Shown: positions 53,624 to 62,357 of the stretch, in pieces | Position numbering within the stretch: the stretch's first letter is position 1 | How the letters are laid out: every line of letters starts with the position of its first letter | Source: Xanthobacter sp. NM-59 | Lineage (GTDB): Bacteria; Pseudomonadota; Alphaproteobacteria; Rhizobiales; Xanthobacteraceae | DNA: 64,000 nt | Assembly: GCF_021401125.1 (NCBI RefSeq) | Contig: NZ_JACBFQ010000007.1 | Span: 186,001-250,000, forward strand | Direction: 5' to 3' | Translations under genes and position numbers: made by a program | Notes under the pieces: model-generated | What the model was told of the DNA's origin: nothing | Databases searched by the model: none | Seen by the model: only the letters and a program-made list of their open reading frames with translations

Positions 53624-55237
53624 ATGTTGCCGGATATCTGCGATTATGACGGGCTGATCCGCGCCTTCCGCTGGGCGCTGCCCGCCACCTACAACATGGC
53701 CGCCCACGCCTGCGACCAGTGGGCCGCCCAGGAGCCGGGCCGGCCCGCTTTGTACCTTCCCGCCGATGGCGGCTTCGCGCCTTTCTCCTATGGCGCCCTT
53801 TCCTCCCTCTCCAATCGCCTCGCCCAGGCGCTGCGCGCCAAGGGCGTTGCGGCCGGGGATCGGGTGGGCATCCTGCTGCCGCAATCGGTGGAGGTTCTGG
53901 CCACCCATTTCGCCGTCTACAAGCTGGGCGCCATCGCCGTGCCGCTGGCGGGCGCCTTTGGGGTGGAGGCCCTCGCCTACAGGCTTGAGGATTCCGGGGC
54001 GCGCGCCCTCGTCACCGACGATGCCGGCCTCGCCAAGATCGCCAACCGCCCCGAAGCGCTCGACCTCATCGTGAACGTGGACGGCGCGCGCGACGACGTG
54101 CTGTCGTTCGCGGATCTGGTGGCGGCGGGAGTGGACCGCCCCATGGGGCTCGTCACCACGCCCGACACGCCGGCGCTGATGATCTACACCTCCGGCACCA
54201 CGGGCCAGCCCAAGGGCGCCCTGCATGGCCACCGCGTGCTGCTGCCCCATGTGAGCGGGGTGCGCTTCACCCACGATTTCCTACCCCATCCCGGCGACCG
54301 CATGTGGACCCCCTCGGACTGGGCCTGGGCTGGCGGACTGCTCAACACGGTGCTGCCGGCGCTGGCGCTGGGCGTTCCGGTGGTGGTGCAGCCCAAGGGC
54401 AAGTTCGATCCGGAGGCGGCGTTTGCCCTCATCGCGGCGGCGGGCGTGCGCAACGCCTTCATTCCCCCCACCGCGCTCAAGATGATGCGCGCCGTGCCCT
54501 CGCCCCAGGCCCGCTTCGGCTTTGACCTGCGCACGGTGGGCTCGGCCGGCGAGGCGCTGGGGGCGGAAACCTTCTCCTGGAGCCGGGAGGCGCTGGGGGT
54601 GCAGGTGAACGAGTTCTACGGCCAGACGGAGTGCAACTATGTCATCGGCTCGAACGCGGCGCTGGGCGTCTCGCGCGCCGGGGCCACCGGCAAGGCCCTG
54701 CCCGGCCACGAGGTGGCGGTGCTGAAGGAAGACGGCCAGCCCGCCGCGGCGGGCGAGATGGGGCAGATCGCGGTGCGCGCCGGCGACCCGGTGATGTTCC
54801 TCTCCTACTGGAACCGGCCCGAGGCCACCGCCGCGAAATACACCGAGGCCGACGACCGGGACGGCTGGTTCCTCACCGGCGATCTCGCCCGCCGGGACGA
54901 GGACGGCTATTTCCACTTCCTGGGCCGTGATGACGACATCATCACCTCCGCCGGCTACCGCATCGGCCCGGCGGAGATCGAGGACACCCTGCTGCGCCAT
55001 CCGGCGGTGGCGCTGGCGGCGGCGGTGGGCAAGCCGGACCCGCTGCGCACCGAGATCGTGAAGGCGGTGCTGGTGCTGACACCGGGCTACAGCGCCTCCG
55101 ACAGCTTGGTGGCGGAGATCCAGGATTTCGTCCGCACGCGCCTCGCCGCCTATGAATATCCGCGTGAGATCGTGTTCGCGGACGAGCTGCCGCTCACCAC
55201 CACCGGCAAGGTCATCCGCCGCGCCCTGCGGGGCTGA
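53624..55237 (+). CDS. Acyl-CoA synthetase (AMP-forming), medium-chain type
   Basis: 537 residues. ANL superfamily motifs: P-loop MIYTSGTTGQPKGALHGHR, NEFYGQTECN, GWFLTGDLARRDEDGYFHFLGRDDDII, SAGYRIGPAEIE, and the C-terminal catalytic Lys in TTTGKVIRRALRG. It activates a carboxylic acid as acyl-AMP then acyl-CoA. The N-terminal ATYNMAAHACDQWA resembles medium-chain acyl-CoA or benzoate-type ligases; exact substrate unknown. Single gene. Confidence 0.93.
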   Translation: MLPDICDYDGLIRAFRWALPATYNMAAHACDQWAAQEPGRPALYLPADGGFAPFSYGALSSLSNRLAQALRAKGVAAGDRVGILLPQSVEVLATHFAVYKLGAIAVPLAGAFGVEALAYRLEDSGARALVTDDAGLAKIANRPEALDLIVNVDGARDDVLSFADLVAAGVDRPMGLVTTPDTPALMIYTSGTTGQPKGALHGHRVLLPHVSGVRFTHDFLPHPGDRMWTPSDWAWAGGLLNTVLPALALGVPVVVQPKGKFDPEAAFALIAAAGVRNAFIPPTALKMMRAVPSPQARFGFDLRTVGSAGEALGAETFSWSREALGVQVNEFYGQTECNYVIGSNAALGVSRAGATGKALPGHEVAVLKEDGQPAAAGEMGQIAVRAGDPVMFLSYWNRPEATAAKYTEADDRDGWFLTGDLARRDEDGYFHFLGRDDDIITSAGYRIGPAEIEDTLLRHPAVALAAAVGKPDPLRTEIVKAVLVLTPGYSASDSLVAEIQDFVRTRLAAYEYPREIVFADELPLTTTGKVIRRALRG

Positions 55238-55296
55238 GGACAGGCTCCGCCAGGATCGGCCCGGCGGGACACTCTGCGGTGGGGACGCGGCCGCCG

Positions 55297-56073
55297 CTAT
55301 TCCCGATAGCTGCGCACCAGCTCATCGGCGGCGCGCACCAGCAACATCACGTCGATGCCCACCGCCGTGAACACAGCGCCAGCGGCCATGTAGCGGCGGG
55401 CGAGATCGGGCGTGCTGGTGAGGATGCCCGGCCGATTGCCGGCACTGAGAATGCGCAGCATGGCGGATTCGATCTCCGCCACCACCTTCGGGTGGCTGGT
55501 CTGGTTCAGGTAGCCCATGGACGCGGAGAGGTCCCCGGGCCCGATGAAGACGCCGTCCACGCCCTCGACGGCGGCGATCTCCTCCACCTGCTCCAGCGCC
55601 TCCATGGTCTCCACCTGCACCAGCACGCACATTTCCTGCTCGTGGCGGGTGAAGTAGTCACCCATGCGCCCGAAAGCGGTGGCCCGCACATTGCTGGCAA
55701 AGCCGCGAACGCCATTGGGCGGATAGCGCGTGGCGGCCACCGCCGCGCGCGCCTCCTCGGCATTCTGCACCATGGGCACGAGGATGGTGTCGGCGCCCAG
55801 GTCCAGCACCCGCTTGATCATCACCGGATCATTCCACGGCACCCGCACCACCGGGTGGGCGGTGCCACGCGACGTGGCCTGCAGCAGCGCAAGGATGCTC
55901 GGCACGTCGTTGGGCGCGTGCTCGGCATCGATCAGCAGCCAGTCGAAACCGGAGGCGCCCACCGCCTCCGCCGTGATGGGACTGGGAATGGAGCACCACA
56001 GGCCGAGCTGCTGGCGCCCGGCATGGAGCGCGCGCTTGAAGTGGTTGTCAGGGCGGTGCATGGGCTCCTCCAT
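55297..56073 (-). CDS. HpcH/HpaI-family class II aldolase
   Basis: 258 residues. GLWCSIPSPITAEAVGASGFDWLLIDAEHAPND contains the catalytic His/Asp region, PVVRVPWNDPVMIKRVLDLGADTILVPMVQNAEEA and VLVQVETMEALEQVEEIAAVEGVDGVFIGPGDLSASMG carry the metal-binding Glu and Asp. HpaI-type enzymes cleave 4-hydroxy-2-oxoacids into pyruvate plus an aldehyde. It stands alone, so the pathway is not indicated. The start is uncertain: ATG at 56073, ATG at 56061 or GTG at 56097. Confidence 0.9.
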   Translation of the reverse strand: MEEPMHRPDNHFKRALHAGRQQLGLWCSIPSPITAEAVGASGFDWLLIDAEHAPNDVPSILALLQATSRGTAHPVVRVPWNDPVMIKRVLDLGADTILVPMVQNAEEARAAVAATRYPPNGVRGFASNVRATAFGRMGDYFTRHEQEMCVLVQVETMEALEQVEEIAAVEGVDGVFIGPGDLSASMGYLNQTSHPKVVAEIESAMLRILSAGNRPGILTSTPDLARRYMAAGAVFTAVGIDVMLLVRAADELVRSYRE

Positions 56074-56248
56074 CGCCAGCGGCCGGGGCTCGTCCACCGG
56101 TTCCGGCTCGTCATATCACCATCGCGGCGCCGTGCGCAGGCCGGGCCGCCAGGGCCGCTCCCCGTCGCGCGGAACCGGGGCAGGCTCAAGGCTGTTCGGA
56201 CGGCGCCCGGCCCTGAGGCGAGCCGATGTGCCCCCGCAGGAAGCCGCC

Positions 56249-56944
56249 TTACTCCTCCCTGTCGGCCCCGAACAGCCGCAGCTGCTGCTCGCGGACGGGG
56301 GCGAACGAAAAGCGATGGTGCGGGCAGGGGCCATGCGCCTTCAAGGCCTGCAAATGGGCTTGGCTGCCGTAGCCCTTGTGGCTCTCGAAATGATAGGCCG
56401 GAAAGGCCATGCCGAGCTGCACCATCAGCCGATCGCGCACCACCTTGGCGACGATGGAGGCGGCGGCGATGGAGGCGACGCAGGCATCCCCGCCCACGAT
56501 GGCTTCCACCACGCAGGCCGCCGGCGGCGGATCATTGCCGTCCACCAGCAGCAGCGCGGGATGGCGGGGCAGCCCCGCCGCCGCCTGGGCCAGCGCCCAC
56601 AAGGTGGCCTGGCGGATATTGTCGCGATCGATGCGCGCGGGCGGGGCCAGGCTCACCGCCACTTCGGCCGTGGCGCAGATCTCCGCATAGAGCTTCTCCC
56701 GCCGTGCCGCGGAAAGCTTCTTCGAATCGTTGAGGCCCTGCGGCACGCGCTCGGGATCGAGGATCACCGCCGCAGCCACCACCGGACCGGCCAGCGGCCC
56801 GCGCCCCACCTCGTCGGCGCCCGCCACCGGCAGCAGGCCGGCGGCCATGTGCGCCCGCTCGCGGCTGAAATCGAGCGGCGTGAAGCCATCGATCAGCGGG
56901 CCGAGCCTCGTCTGCCCACCCGTGGTCCCCCGTCCCCTGGGCAT
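56249..56944 (-). CDS. rnhB: Ribonuclease HII
   Basis: 231 residues. VAGADEVGRGPLAGPVVAAAVIL contains the first two catalytic acids, followed by GLNDSKKLSAARRE, LLVDGNDPP, SIAAASIVAKVVRDRLM and HKGYGSQAHLQAL with the remaining acidic and His residues. It removes RNA from RNA-DNA hybrids, including single ribonucleotides. The frame is open far upstream; conserved sequence begins at LIDGFTPLDFSRE, so ATG 56944 or 56971 is plausible. Confidence 0.95.
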   Translation of the reverse strand: MPRGRGTTGGQTRLGPLIDGFTPLDFSRERAHMAAGLLPVAGADEVGRGPLAGPVVAAAVILDPERVPQGLNDSKKLSAARREKLYAEICATAEVAVSLAPPARIDRDNIRQATLWALAQAAAGLPRHPALLLVDGNDPPPAACVVEAIVGGDACVASIAAASIVAKVVRDRLMVQLGMAFPAYHFESHKGYGSQAHLQALKAHGPCPHHRFSFAPVREQQLRLFGADREE

Positions 56945-57172
56945 CCCTCGCCCCCTTCTCGCCTGCGCCATCGCGCGCCCGATCGCCCCGCCGGGAACAG
57001 GCCCTGCCCCTTGAGCGATGTCGCAAGGGTGGTGAGCGCGCGGCGCGCGGTGTAACACAGAACGCAGCGTGGAGCCCGCCAACGGCCGCGGCCGCCACGG
57101 CGGCGGATTGCCGGCCCCGGAGGGAAGAAGCATCGCGGTGCGGCCACCGCGACGCGTGCAGGAGAACAACCG

Positions 57173-58078
57173 ATGCGTTGGGAGGACTATCGCTCCAGCG
57201 ACAATGTGGAGGACCGGCGCGGCCAGGGCGGCGGCGGCTTCCAGATGCCGGGCGGGCGCGGCGGCCTCGGCATCGGCACCATCATCATCGTCGGCCTGAT
57301 CGGCTGGGCGCTGGGCATCAACCCGGCGGTGCTCATCGGCGGGCTCGAGGCCATCAACGGCATGGGCGGCCAGCAGCAGCAAACCCTGCCTCAGCGCCAA
57401 CAGGGCCAGCAGAGCGCCAGCCAAGGCGCGCCCAAGGACCAGCTGGGCCGCTTCGCCGCGGCCGTTCTCGCCCAGACCGAGGATGTGTGGACCGAGATCT
57501 TCCGCGCCGACGGCAAGGCCTATCAGGACCCCAAGCTGGTGCTGTTCTCCGGCGCCACCCGCTCGGCCTGCGGCGGCGCGCAGGCGGCCATGGGGCCGTT
57601 CTACTGCCCGCTGGACCAGAAGGTTTATCTCGATCTCTCCTTCTTCCAGGAGATGAAGAGCCGCTTCAACGCGCCGGGTGACTTCGCCGCCGCCTATGTA
57701 ATCGCCCACGAGGTCGGCCACCATGTGGAGAACCTCGTCGGCATCCTGCCCAAGGTGCAGCAGGCCCAGGCCCGCGCCGGCTCCCGCGCCGAGGCCAACG
57801 CCCTTTCCGTGCGCGTGGAGCTGATGGCCGACTGCCTCGCCGGGGTTTGGGCCTACCACGCCAATGCCCGTTACCGGATCCTGGAGGAAGGCGACGTGGA
57901 AGAGGCGCTCAACGCCGCCAGCGCCATCGGTGACGACAAGCTGCAAAAGCGCTCCCAGGGCTATGCCGTGCCGGACAGTTTTACACACGGCACCTCCCGC
58001 CAGCGGGTCTCCTGGTTCACGCGCGGCCTCAAGAGCGGCTCCATGCAGCAGTGCAATACCTTCAACGGACCGATCTGA
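57173..58078 (+). CDS. ypfJ: YpfJ-type neutral zinc metallopeptidase
   Basis: 301 residues. Starts MRWEDYRSSDNVEDRRG as in the YpfJ/KPN_02809 family, has one membrane segment (IGTIIIVGLIGWALGI), a Gln-rich linker, then LVLFSGATRSACGGAQAAMGPFYCP and the zinc site VIAHEVGHHVENL with RVELMADCLAGVWA. It is predicted to face the periplasm. Physiological substrate unknown in general. Single gene. Confidence 0.93.
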   Translation: MRWEDYRSSDNVEDRRGQGGGGFQMPGGRGGLGIGTIIIVGLIGWALGINPAVLIGGLEAINGMGGQQQQTLPQRQQGQQSASQGAPKDQLGRFAAAVLAQTEDVWTEIFRADGKAYQDPKLVLFSGATRSACGGAQAAMGPFYCPLDQKVYLDLSFFQEMKSRFNAPGDFAAAYVIAHEVGHHVENLVGILPKVQQAQARAGSRAEANALSVRVELMADCLAGVWAYHANARYRILEEGDVEEALNAASAIGDDKLQKRSQGYAVPDSFTHGTSRQRVSWFTRGLKSGSMQQCNTFNGPI

Positions 58079-58180
58079 GGCACAACCGGAAGAGGACCAT
58101 AATAACTCCTTGCACTCTCCCCCTGCTGCCCGCATCCTTTCCGCAAGGGCGCGGCACAAGCGACCAAGTGGGGGAATGCC

Positions 58181-59818
58181 ATGGATCAGCCGCGCTTCAC
58201 CGATGAGGTGTTCAATCAGGCGCCGCCCTTCGGCGACCTGAATCTCGCCGCCCTCGACACGCCACTGATGGAGAGCGTCGAGGCGGCCGGCCACGCGGAG
58301 GCGCTGTGCGCCATCGGGGCCGAGTGGGGCAGCATCGACCGGCTGGCGCTGGGGCGCCTCGCCAACGAGAACCCGCCACTGCTGCACAGCCACGACCCCC
58401 AAGGCCGGCGCTGCGACATGGTGGAGTTCCACCCCGCCTACCACACGCTGATGGCGGCCAGCATGTCCGCCGGCCTGCATTGTTCCAGCTGGGACGTGGC
58501 CGGGCGCCCCCTGCACCGCCGCCGCGCGGCCCTGCTCTATGTGGTCAGCCAGGTGGAGGCAGGCCACGTCTGCCCGCTCACCATGACCCATGCCGCCCCG
58601 GCGGCCCTGGCGGCGGCGCCGCATCTGCTGCGCGCCTGGCTGCCGCGCATCCGCTCGCGCTGCTATGACAGCCGCTTCCTGCCCTTCTGGGAGAAGGCCG
58701 GCGTCACCATCGGCATGGGCATGACGGAAAAGCAGGGCGGCAGCGACGTGCGCGCCAATGTCAGCCGCGCCGTGCCGGTGACCGCCGACGAATATGAGAT
58801 CACCGGCCATAAATGGTTCTTCTCCGCCCCCATGAGCGACGCCTTCCTGGTGCTCGCCCAGGCTCCAGCGGGCCTCACCTGCTTCCTCATTCCCCGCTTC
58901 CGGCTCGATGGCGCCGTCAATGGGCTGCGGCTGATGCGGCTGAAGCGCAAGCTTGGCAACTGCTCCAATGCCTCGTCCGAGGTGGAGTTCGACCGGGCCT
59001 TCGCCTGGCGGGTGGGGGAGGAAGGACGCGGCGTGCGCACCATTCTCCAGATGGTGCAGCTGACGCGGCTGGATTGCGCGGTGTCCTCCGCCGGCCTGAT
59101 GCGGCTGGCGCTCACCCTCGCCCTGCACCATGCGCACAACCGCCGCGCCTTTGGGCGCAGCCTGGTGGATCAGCCCGCCATGGGCATGGTGCTCGCCGAC
59201 CTCGCCCTGGAGGCGGAGGCGAGCACCGCCCTGGCCATGCGCCTAGCCGAGAGCTTCGAGGCCGGCGCCGGCAATGGCGGCCTGAACAGCATGGAGGCGG
59301 CACGCGCGCGGCTGCTGACTCCGGCGGTGAAGTTCGCCATCTGCAAGGCGGCACCCGGCTTCATTTTCGAGACCATGGAGGCGCTGGGCGGCAATGGCTA
59401 TGTCGAGGAGGGCCTGATGCCCCGCCTCTACCGGGAAGCGCCCGTGAACGCCATCTGGGAGGGCTCCGGTAACGTGGTGGCCCTCGACCTGCTGCGCGCG
59501 GCCACGCGCGAGCCCGACGCCCTCCAGACCCTCCTCACCGAGCTGAAGAGCGAGGCCGCCGGCCTGCCGGGCGTGCACGCCGCCGCCGAGGAGCTGACCC
59601 GACTCATCGGCCCCAACACCCCTTCCGAGGCCCATGCCCGGCGCGCGGCCCAGACCCTCGCCAATCTTTCCGCTACGGCCGCGCTCGCCCGCACCGCCCC
59701 GGCTGAGGTTGCGGAGCACTTCGCCGCCACCCGTCTCGCCCAGCCGCGCGGATTGTTCGGTACCAACGAAATTTCCAGCATCTGCGACCTTCTGATCGAG
59801 CGCGCGTTCGCCGCCTGA
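58181..59818 (+). CDS. aidB: AidB-like acyl-CoA dehydrogenase
   Basis: 545 residues. N-terminal FNQAPPFGDLNLAALD and MVEFHPAYHTLMAASM are typical of AidB, followed by GMGMTEKQGGSDVRANVS, GHKWFFSAPMSDAFLVLAQA, and the C-terminal MEALGGNGYVEEGLMPRLYREAPVNAIWEGSGNVVALD. E. coli AidB is an FAD protein induced on alkylation stress that binds DNA; related proteins may act as ordinary acyl-CoA dehydrogenases. No ada operon is nearby, so the alkylation role is not supported by context. Confidence 0.92.
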   Translation: MDQPRFTDEVFNQAPPFGDLNLAALDTPLMESVEAAGHAEALCAIGAEWGSIDRLALGRLANENPPLLHSHDPQGRRCDMVEFHPAYHTLMAASMSAGLHCSSWDVAGRPLHRRRAALLYVVSQVEAGHVCPLTMTHAAPAALAAAPHLLRAWLPRIRSRCYDSRFLPFWEKAGVTIGMGMTEKQGGSDVRANVSRAVPVTADEYEITGHKWFFSAPMSDAFLVLAQAPAGLTCFLIPRFRLDGAVNGLRLMRLKRKLGNCSNASSEVEFDRAFAWRVGEEGRGVRTILQMVQLTRLDCAVSSAGLMRLALTLALHHAHNRRAFGRSLVDQPAMGMVLADLALEAEASTALAMRLAESFEAGAGNGGLNSMEAARARLLTPAVKFAICKAAPGFIFETMEALGGNGYVEEGLMPRLYREAPVNAIWEGSGNVVALDLLRAATREPDALQTLLTELKSEAAGLPGVHAAAEELTRLIGPNTPSEAHARRAAQTLANLSATAALARTAPAEVAEHFAATRLAQPRGLFGTNEISSICDLLIERAFAA

Positions 59819-60057
59819 CGCTTGCGGGGCGCGGTGCGACGTGCGATGAAAAGTCCACGCGGCGGGATCAGTTGACGTAAGGTCGCGCGGGCACCTGCAA
59901 GGCGGGGCCATTGAAACCTCGGCAAGCGTTCGCTATAGGGGCCGTCAACTCATCCTAGGGCCATCCGGCCGCACCTTCGGCCGTGGCCGTCGGCAGCGCG
60001 CCGCCCGCAAGACGCGGGTGCGGCGGGGAACGGCCAGTACACGAGAGGCGTCAGTCC

Positions 60058-60339
60058 ATGTCTTCCACGTTCGACACGGTGGCCAACATCATCGCGGAAA
60101 CGTGCGATATCCCGCGGGACACCATCACGCCGGACAGCCACGCCATCGACGATCTGGGCATCGACAGCCTCGACTTCCTGGACATCGCCTTCGCCATCGA
60201 CAAGGCGTTCGGCATCAAGCTGCCGCTGGAGCAGTGGACCCAGGAAGTGAACGACGGCAAGGCCACCACCGAGCAGTATTTCGTGCTCAAGAACCTCTGC
60301 GCGCGCATCGACGAGCTGGTCGCTGCCAAGGCAGCCTGA
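60058..60339 (+). CDS. acpXL: Acyl carrier protein AcpXL for very-long-chain lipid A acyl chain
   Basis: 93 residues. The phosphopantetheine Ser is in [38 protein letters not shown], which matches rhizobial AcpXL closely, including the extended C terminus [19 protein letters not shown] that ordinary AcpP lacks. AcpXL carries the 27-hydroxyoctacosanoyl-type chain that LpxXL transfers to lipid A. It heads the cluster acpXL-fabZXL-fabF2XL-fabF1XL. A region of 239 bp separates it from aidB and should hold the promoter. Confidence 0.95.
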   Translation: MSSTFDTVANIIAETCDIPRDTITPDSHAIDDLGIDSLDFLDIAFAIDKAFGIKLPLEQWTQEVNDGKATTEQYFVLKNLCARIDELVAAKAA

Positions 60340-60391
60340 GTCCGGCTTGAGCTCGACTTGAATTTGAACCGCGTGCGACCGGACGGAGCGA

Positions 60392-60865
60392 ATGCGTCCT
60401 GAAGTCTTCAAGATGATCGACCGGGTCGTTTCCATCGACCCGTCGCTCGACAAGATCCATTGCCAGGGCCTGGTGCCGCAGGAAAGCTCCATCTTCGATG
60501 GCCATTTCCCCGGTCACCCCATCATGCCCGGCGTGCTCCTCATCGAAGCCATGGCGCAGACCACAGGATGGCTCATCCTGGCGCGCAACCGATTCGAGAA
60601 GATGCCCTTCCTCGCCACCGTGAAGGAAGGCAAACTGCGCACCTTCGTGGTGCCCGGCCAGAATCTCGACCTTTACTCGGAGATCCTGCACGAAGGCTCC
60701 GGCTTCGTGGTGGCCCGCACCCAGGGCCTCATCGAAGGCAAGCTGATCTGCAACGCCGAGCTTACCTTCCGCGTGCTGCCCTGGCCGGAAGGCAAGATGA
60801 AGGCGGTGGTCCTGAAGGTGGCCGAGCACGTTAACTTCCCCCTGACGGACTTTGCCAATGCCTGA
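60392..60865 (+). CDS. fabZXL: FabZ-like 3-hydroxyacyl-ACP dehydratase of the very-long-chain pathway
   Basis: 157 residues. Hot-dog fold with catalytic His in FDGHFPGHPIMPGVLLIEAMAQTTGW and the Glu of the IEAMAQ helix. The rest matches FabZ-type dehydratases poorly, as expected for the specialised XL branch. It dehydrates 3-hydroxyacyl-AcpXL during chain extension. Starts 52 bp after acpXL and overlaps the next synthase gene by 8 bp. Confidence 0.9.
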   Translation: MRPEVFKMIDRVVSIDPSLDKIHCQGLVPQESSIFDGHFPGHPIMPGVLLIEAMAQTTGWLILARNRFEKMPFLATVKEGKLRTFVVPGQNLDLYSEILHEGSGFVVARTQGLIEGKLICNAELTFRVLPWPEGKMKAVVLKVAEHVNFPLTDFANA

Positions 60866-62045
60866 TGCACGCGCCGCGCGGCGTGAGGTGTGGATTACGG
60901 GCATCGGGCTCGTATCCTCGCTGGGTGAGGGCCTTGAGGCCCATTGGGACGCCCTGACGAAGGGTCAGGCACCCGTCACCGACGCGACCACGTTCGCGCC
61001 GTATGTGGTGCATCCCCTGGTCAAGGTGAACTTCGACACGCAGATCCCCAAGAAGGGCGATCAGCGGCAGATGGAGGCCTGGCAGCGCATCGGCACCTAT
61101 GCCGCCGGCCTCGCTTTGGACTCCGCTGGCGTCGCCAAGAACACCGAGATCCTGTCCAAGACCGACATGATCGTGGCGGCGGGCGGCGGCGAGCGTGACT
61201 TCGCCGTGGATGCCGCCATCCTCAATGACCTGTCCACCTCCAACGATCCCGGCCGGCTGCTCAATGAGCGCCTGCTCTCGGACCTGCGGCCAACCCTGTC
61301 GCTGGCGCAGCTCTCCAACCTGCTCGCCGGCAACATCTCCATCGTGCACGGGGTCACGGGCTCGTCCCGCACCTTCATGGGCGAGGAGAGCGCGGGTGTG
61401 GACGCGGTGCGCATCGCCCATGCCCGCATCGCCGCGGGCCAGAGCGAGATCGGCCTCGTGGGCGGCGCCTACAATGCCGAGCGCGAGGACACCATGCTCC
61501 TCAACGACCTGGACGACTTCTGCCTGAAGGGCGAGTTCCGTCCGGTCTTCTCCAGCCCGGAACCGGGCATCGCGGCAGGCTCCATGGGCGCCTTCCTGGT
61601 GCTCGAATCGCCGGAGCATGCAACCGCGCGCGGCGCCACGCCCATCGCCAAGCTCTCCGGTGTCTGGTCCGAGCGGGCGCGGCGGCAGCTGGACGGCGCG
61701 GTGCGCGACAAGGTGCGCGCGCTGCTCACCACTGCGGGGACCGACGGCGCCAGCGCCATCATCTCCTGCGCCACCGGCGCACGGGCCGCCACGGCGCCCG
61801 AAGCGGAAGCCATCGCCACCACCGGCCTGCCGGTGCGGGCCGTGGCCAATCGCATGGGCCATGGCTTCGAGGCCCAGTTTATCGCCGGCCTCGCCCTCGC
61901 CGCCCTGTGCGTGTCCAAGGGCGCGCTCTATCCGGCCCTCCCGGGGGACCCGGTGGAGAAGGCGGCCGATGGGGTGGACCGCGTCGTGGTCACCTCGGTC
62001 GGTCATTGGCGCGGCGAAGGCGCCGGCGTGGTGGAAAAGATCTGA
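60858..62045 (+). CDS. fabF2XL: FabF2XL, beta-ketoacyl-ACP synthase homologue lacking the catalytic cysteine
   Basis: 395 residues of thiolase/KAS fold: VWITGIGLVSSLGEGLEAHW, then SIVHGVTGSSRTFMGEESAG at the place where active synthases have TACASG, and GHGFEAQFIAGLALAALC near the C terminus. The nucleophilic Cys is absent and the first active-site His (HGTST) is replaced by CATGAR. Position and family match FabF2XL of rhizobia. It probably pairs with FabF1XL as a chain-length-factor-like partner. ATG 60858 overlaps the fabZXL stop; a TTG two codons earlier is less likely. Confidence 0.88.
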   Translation: MPDARAARREVWITGIGLVSSLGEGLEAHWDALTKGQAPVTDATTFAPYVVHPLVKVNFDTQIPKKGDQRQMEAWQRIGTYAAGLALDSAGVAKNTEILSKTDMIVAAGGGERDFAVDAAILNDLSTSNDPGRLLNERLLSDLRPTLSLAQLSNLLAGNISIVHGVTGSSRTFMGEESAGVDAVRIAHARIAAGQSEIGLVGGAYNAEREDTMLLNDLDDFCLKGEFRPVFSSPEPGIAAGSMGAFLVLESPEHATARGATPIAKLSGVWSERARRQLDGAVRDKVRALLTTAGTDGASAIISCATGARAATAPEAEAIATTGLPVRAVANRMGHGFEAQFIAGLALAALCVSKGALYPALPGDPVEKAADGVDRVVVTSVGHWRGEGAGVVEKI

Positions 62046-62357
62046 GGGCGCGCGGCGCCTTCATGTTCCGCGTGGCCCGGGGCATGCCCTTCCGCGCGGA
62101 AGAGTGAGCGACACGCGCCCGGATCGGCCGAGCACCTCGGCCGATCCGGGCGTTTCGCCATTTCAGTACCTTTTGTGAAGATGCGGCTTCGCGAAAGGCG
62201 GACGGTTGGTAAACCGCTCATTTACCTTGTGGGCGGCTTCAGCTTATTTTCCGGCGAGATCGGCCACCGGCCGCGCGCGATGCGGATGCGCGCCGGGCCG
62301 ATCCAGCCATTCACGGGCGCCTCGGGCGGGCGCAGCTCGAATTGGGGGAGCCGCGAC
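62046..62357. other. Gap between the two ketosynthase genes
   Basis: 312 bases. It holds a strong terminator-like hairpin at 62116-62155 and then about 200 bases that are AT-richer around 62160-62260 and may carry a promoter for fabF1XL. No gene is visible. Confidence 0.6.
62116..62155 (+). terminator. Strong terminator-like hairpin inside the acpXL cluster
   Basis: Perfect 17-bp stem (62116-62132 with 62136-62152), CAC loop, then TTT. It lies 70 bp after fabF2XL, upstream of fabF1XL. Confidence 0.85.

Noticed and set aside
56972-59137. Extension of the rnhB frame over the metalloprotease and AidB-like genes
   Set aside because: It is antisense to two well-supported genes; only the last 231 codons match RNase HII.
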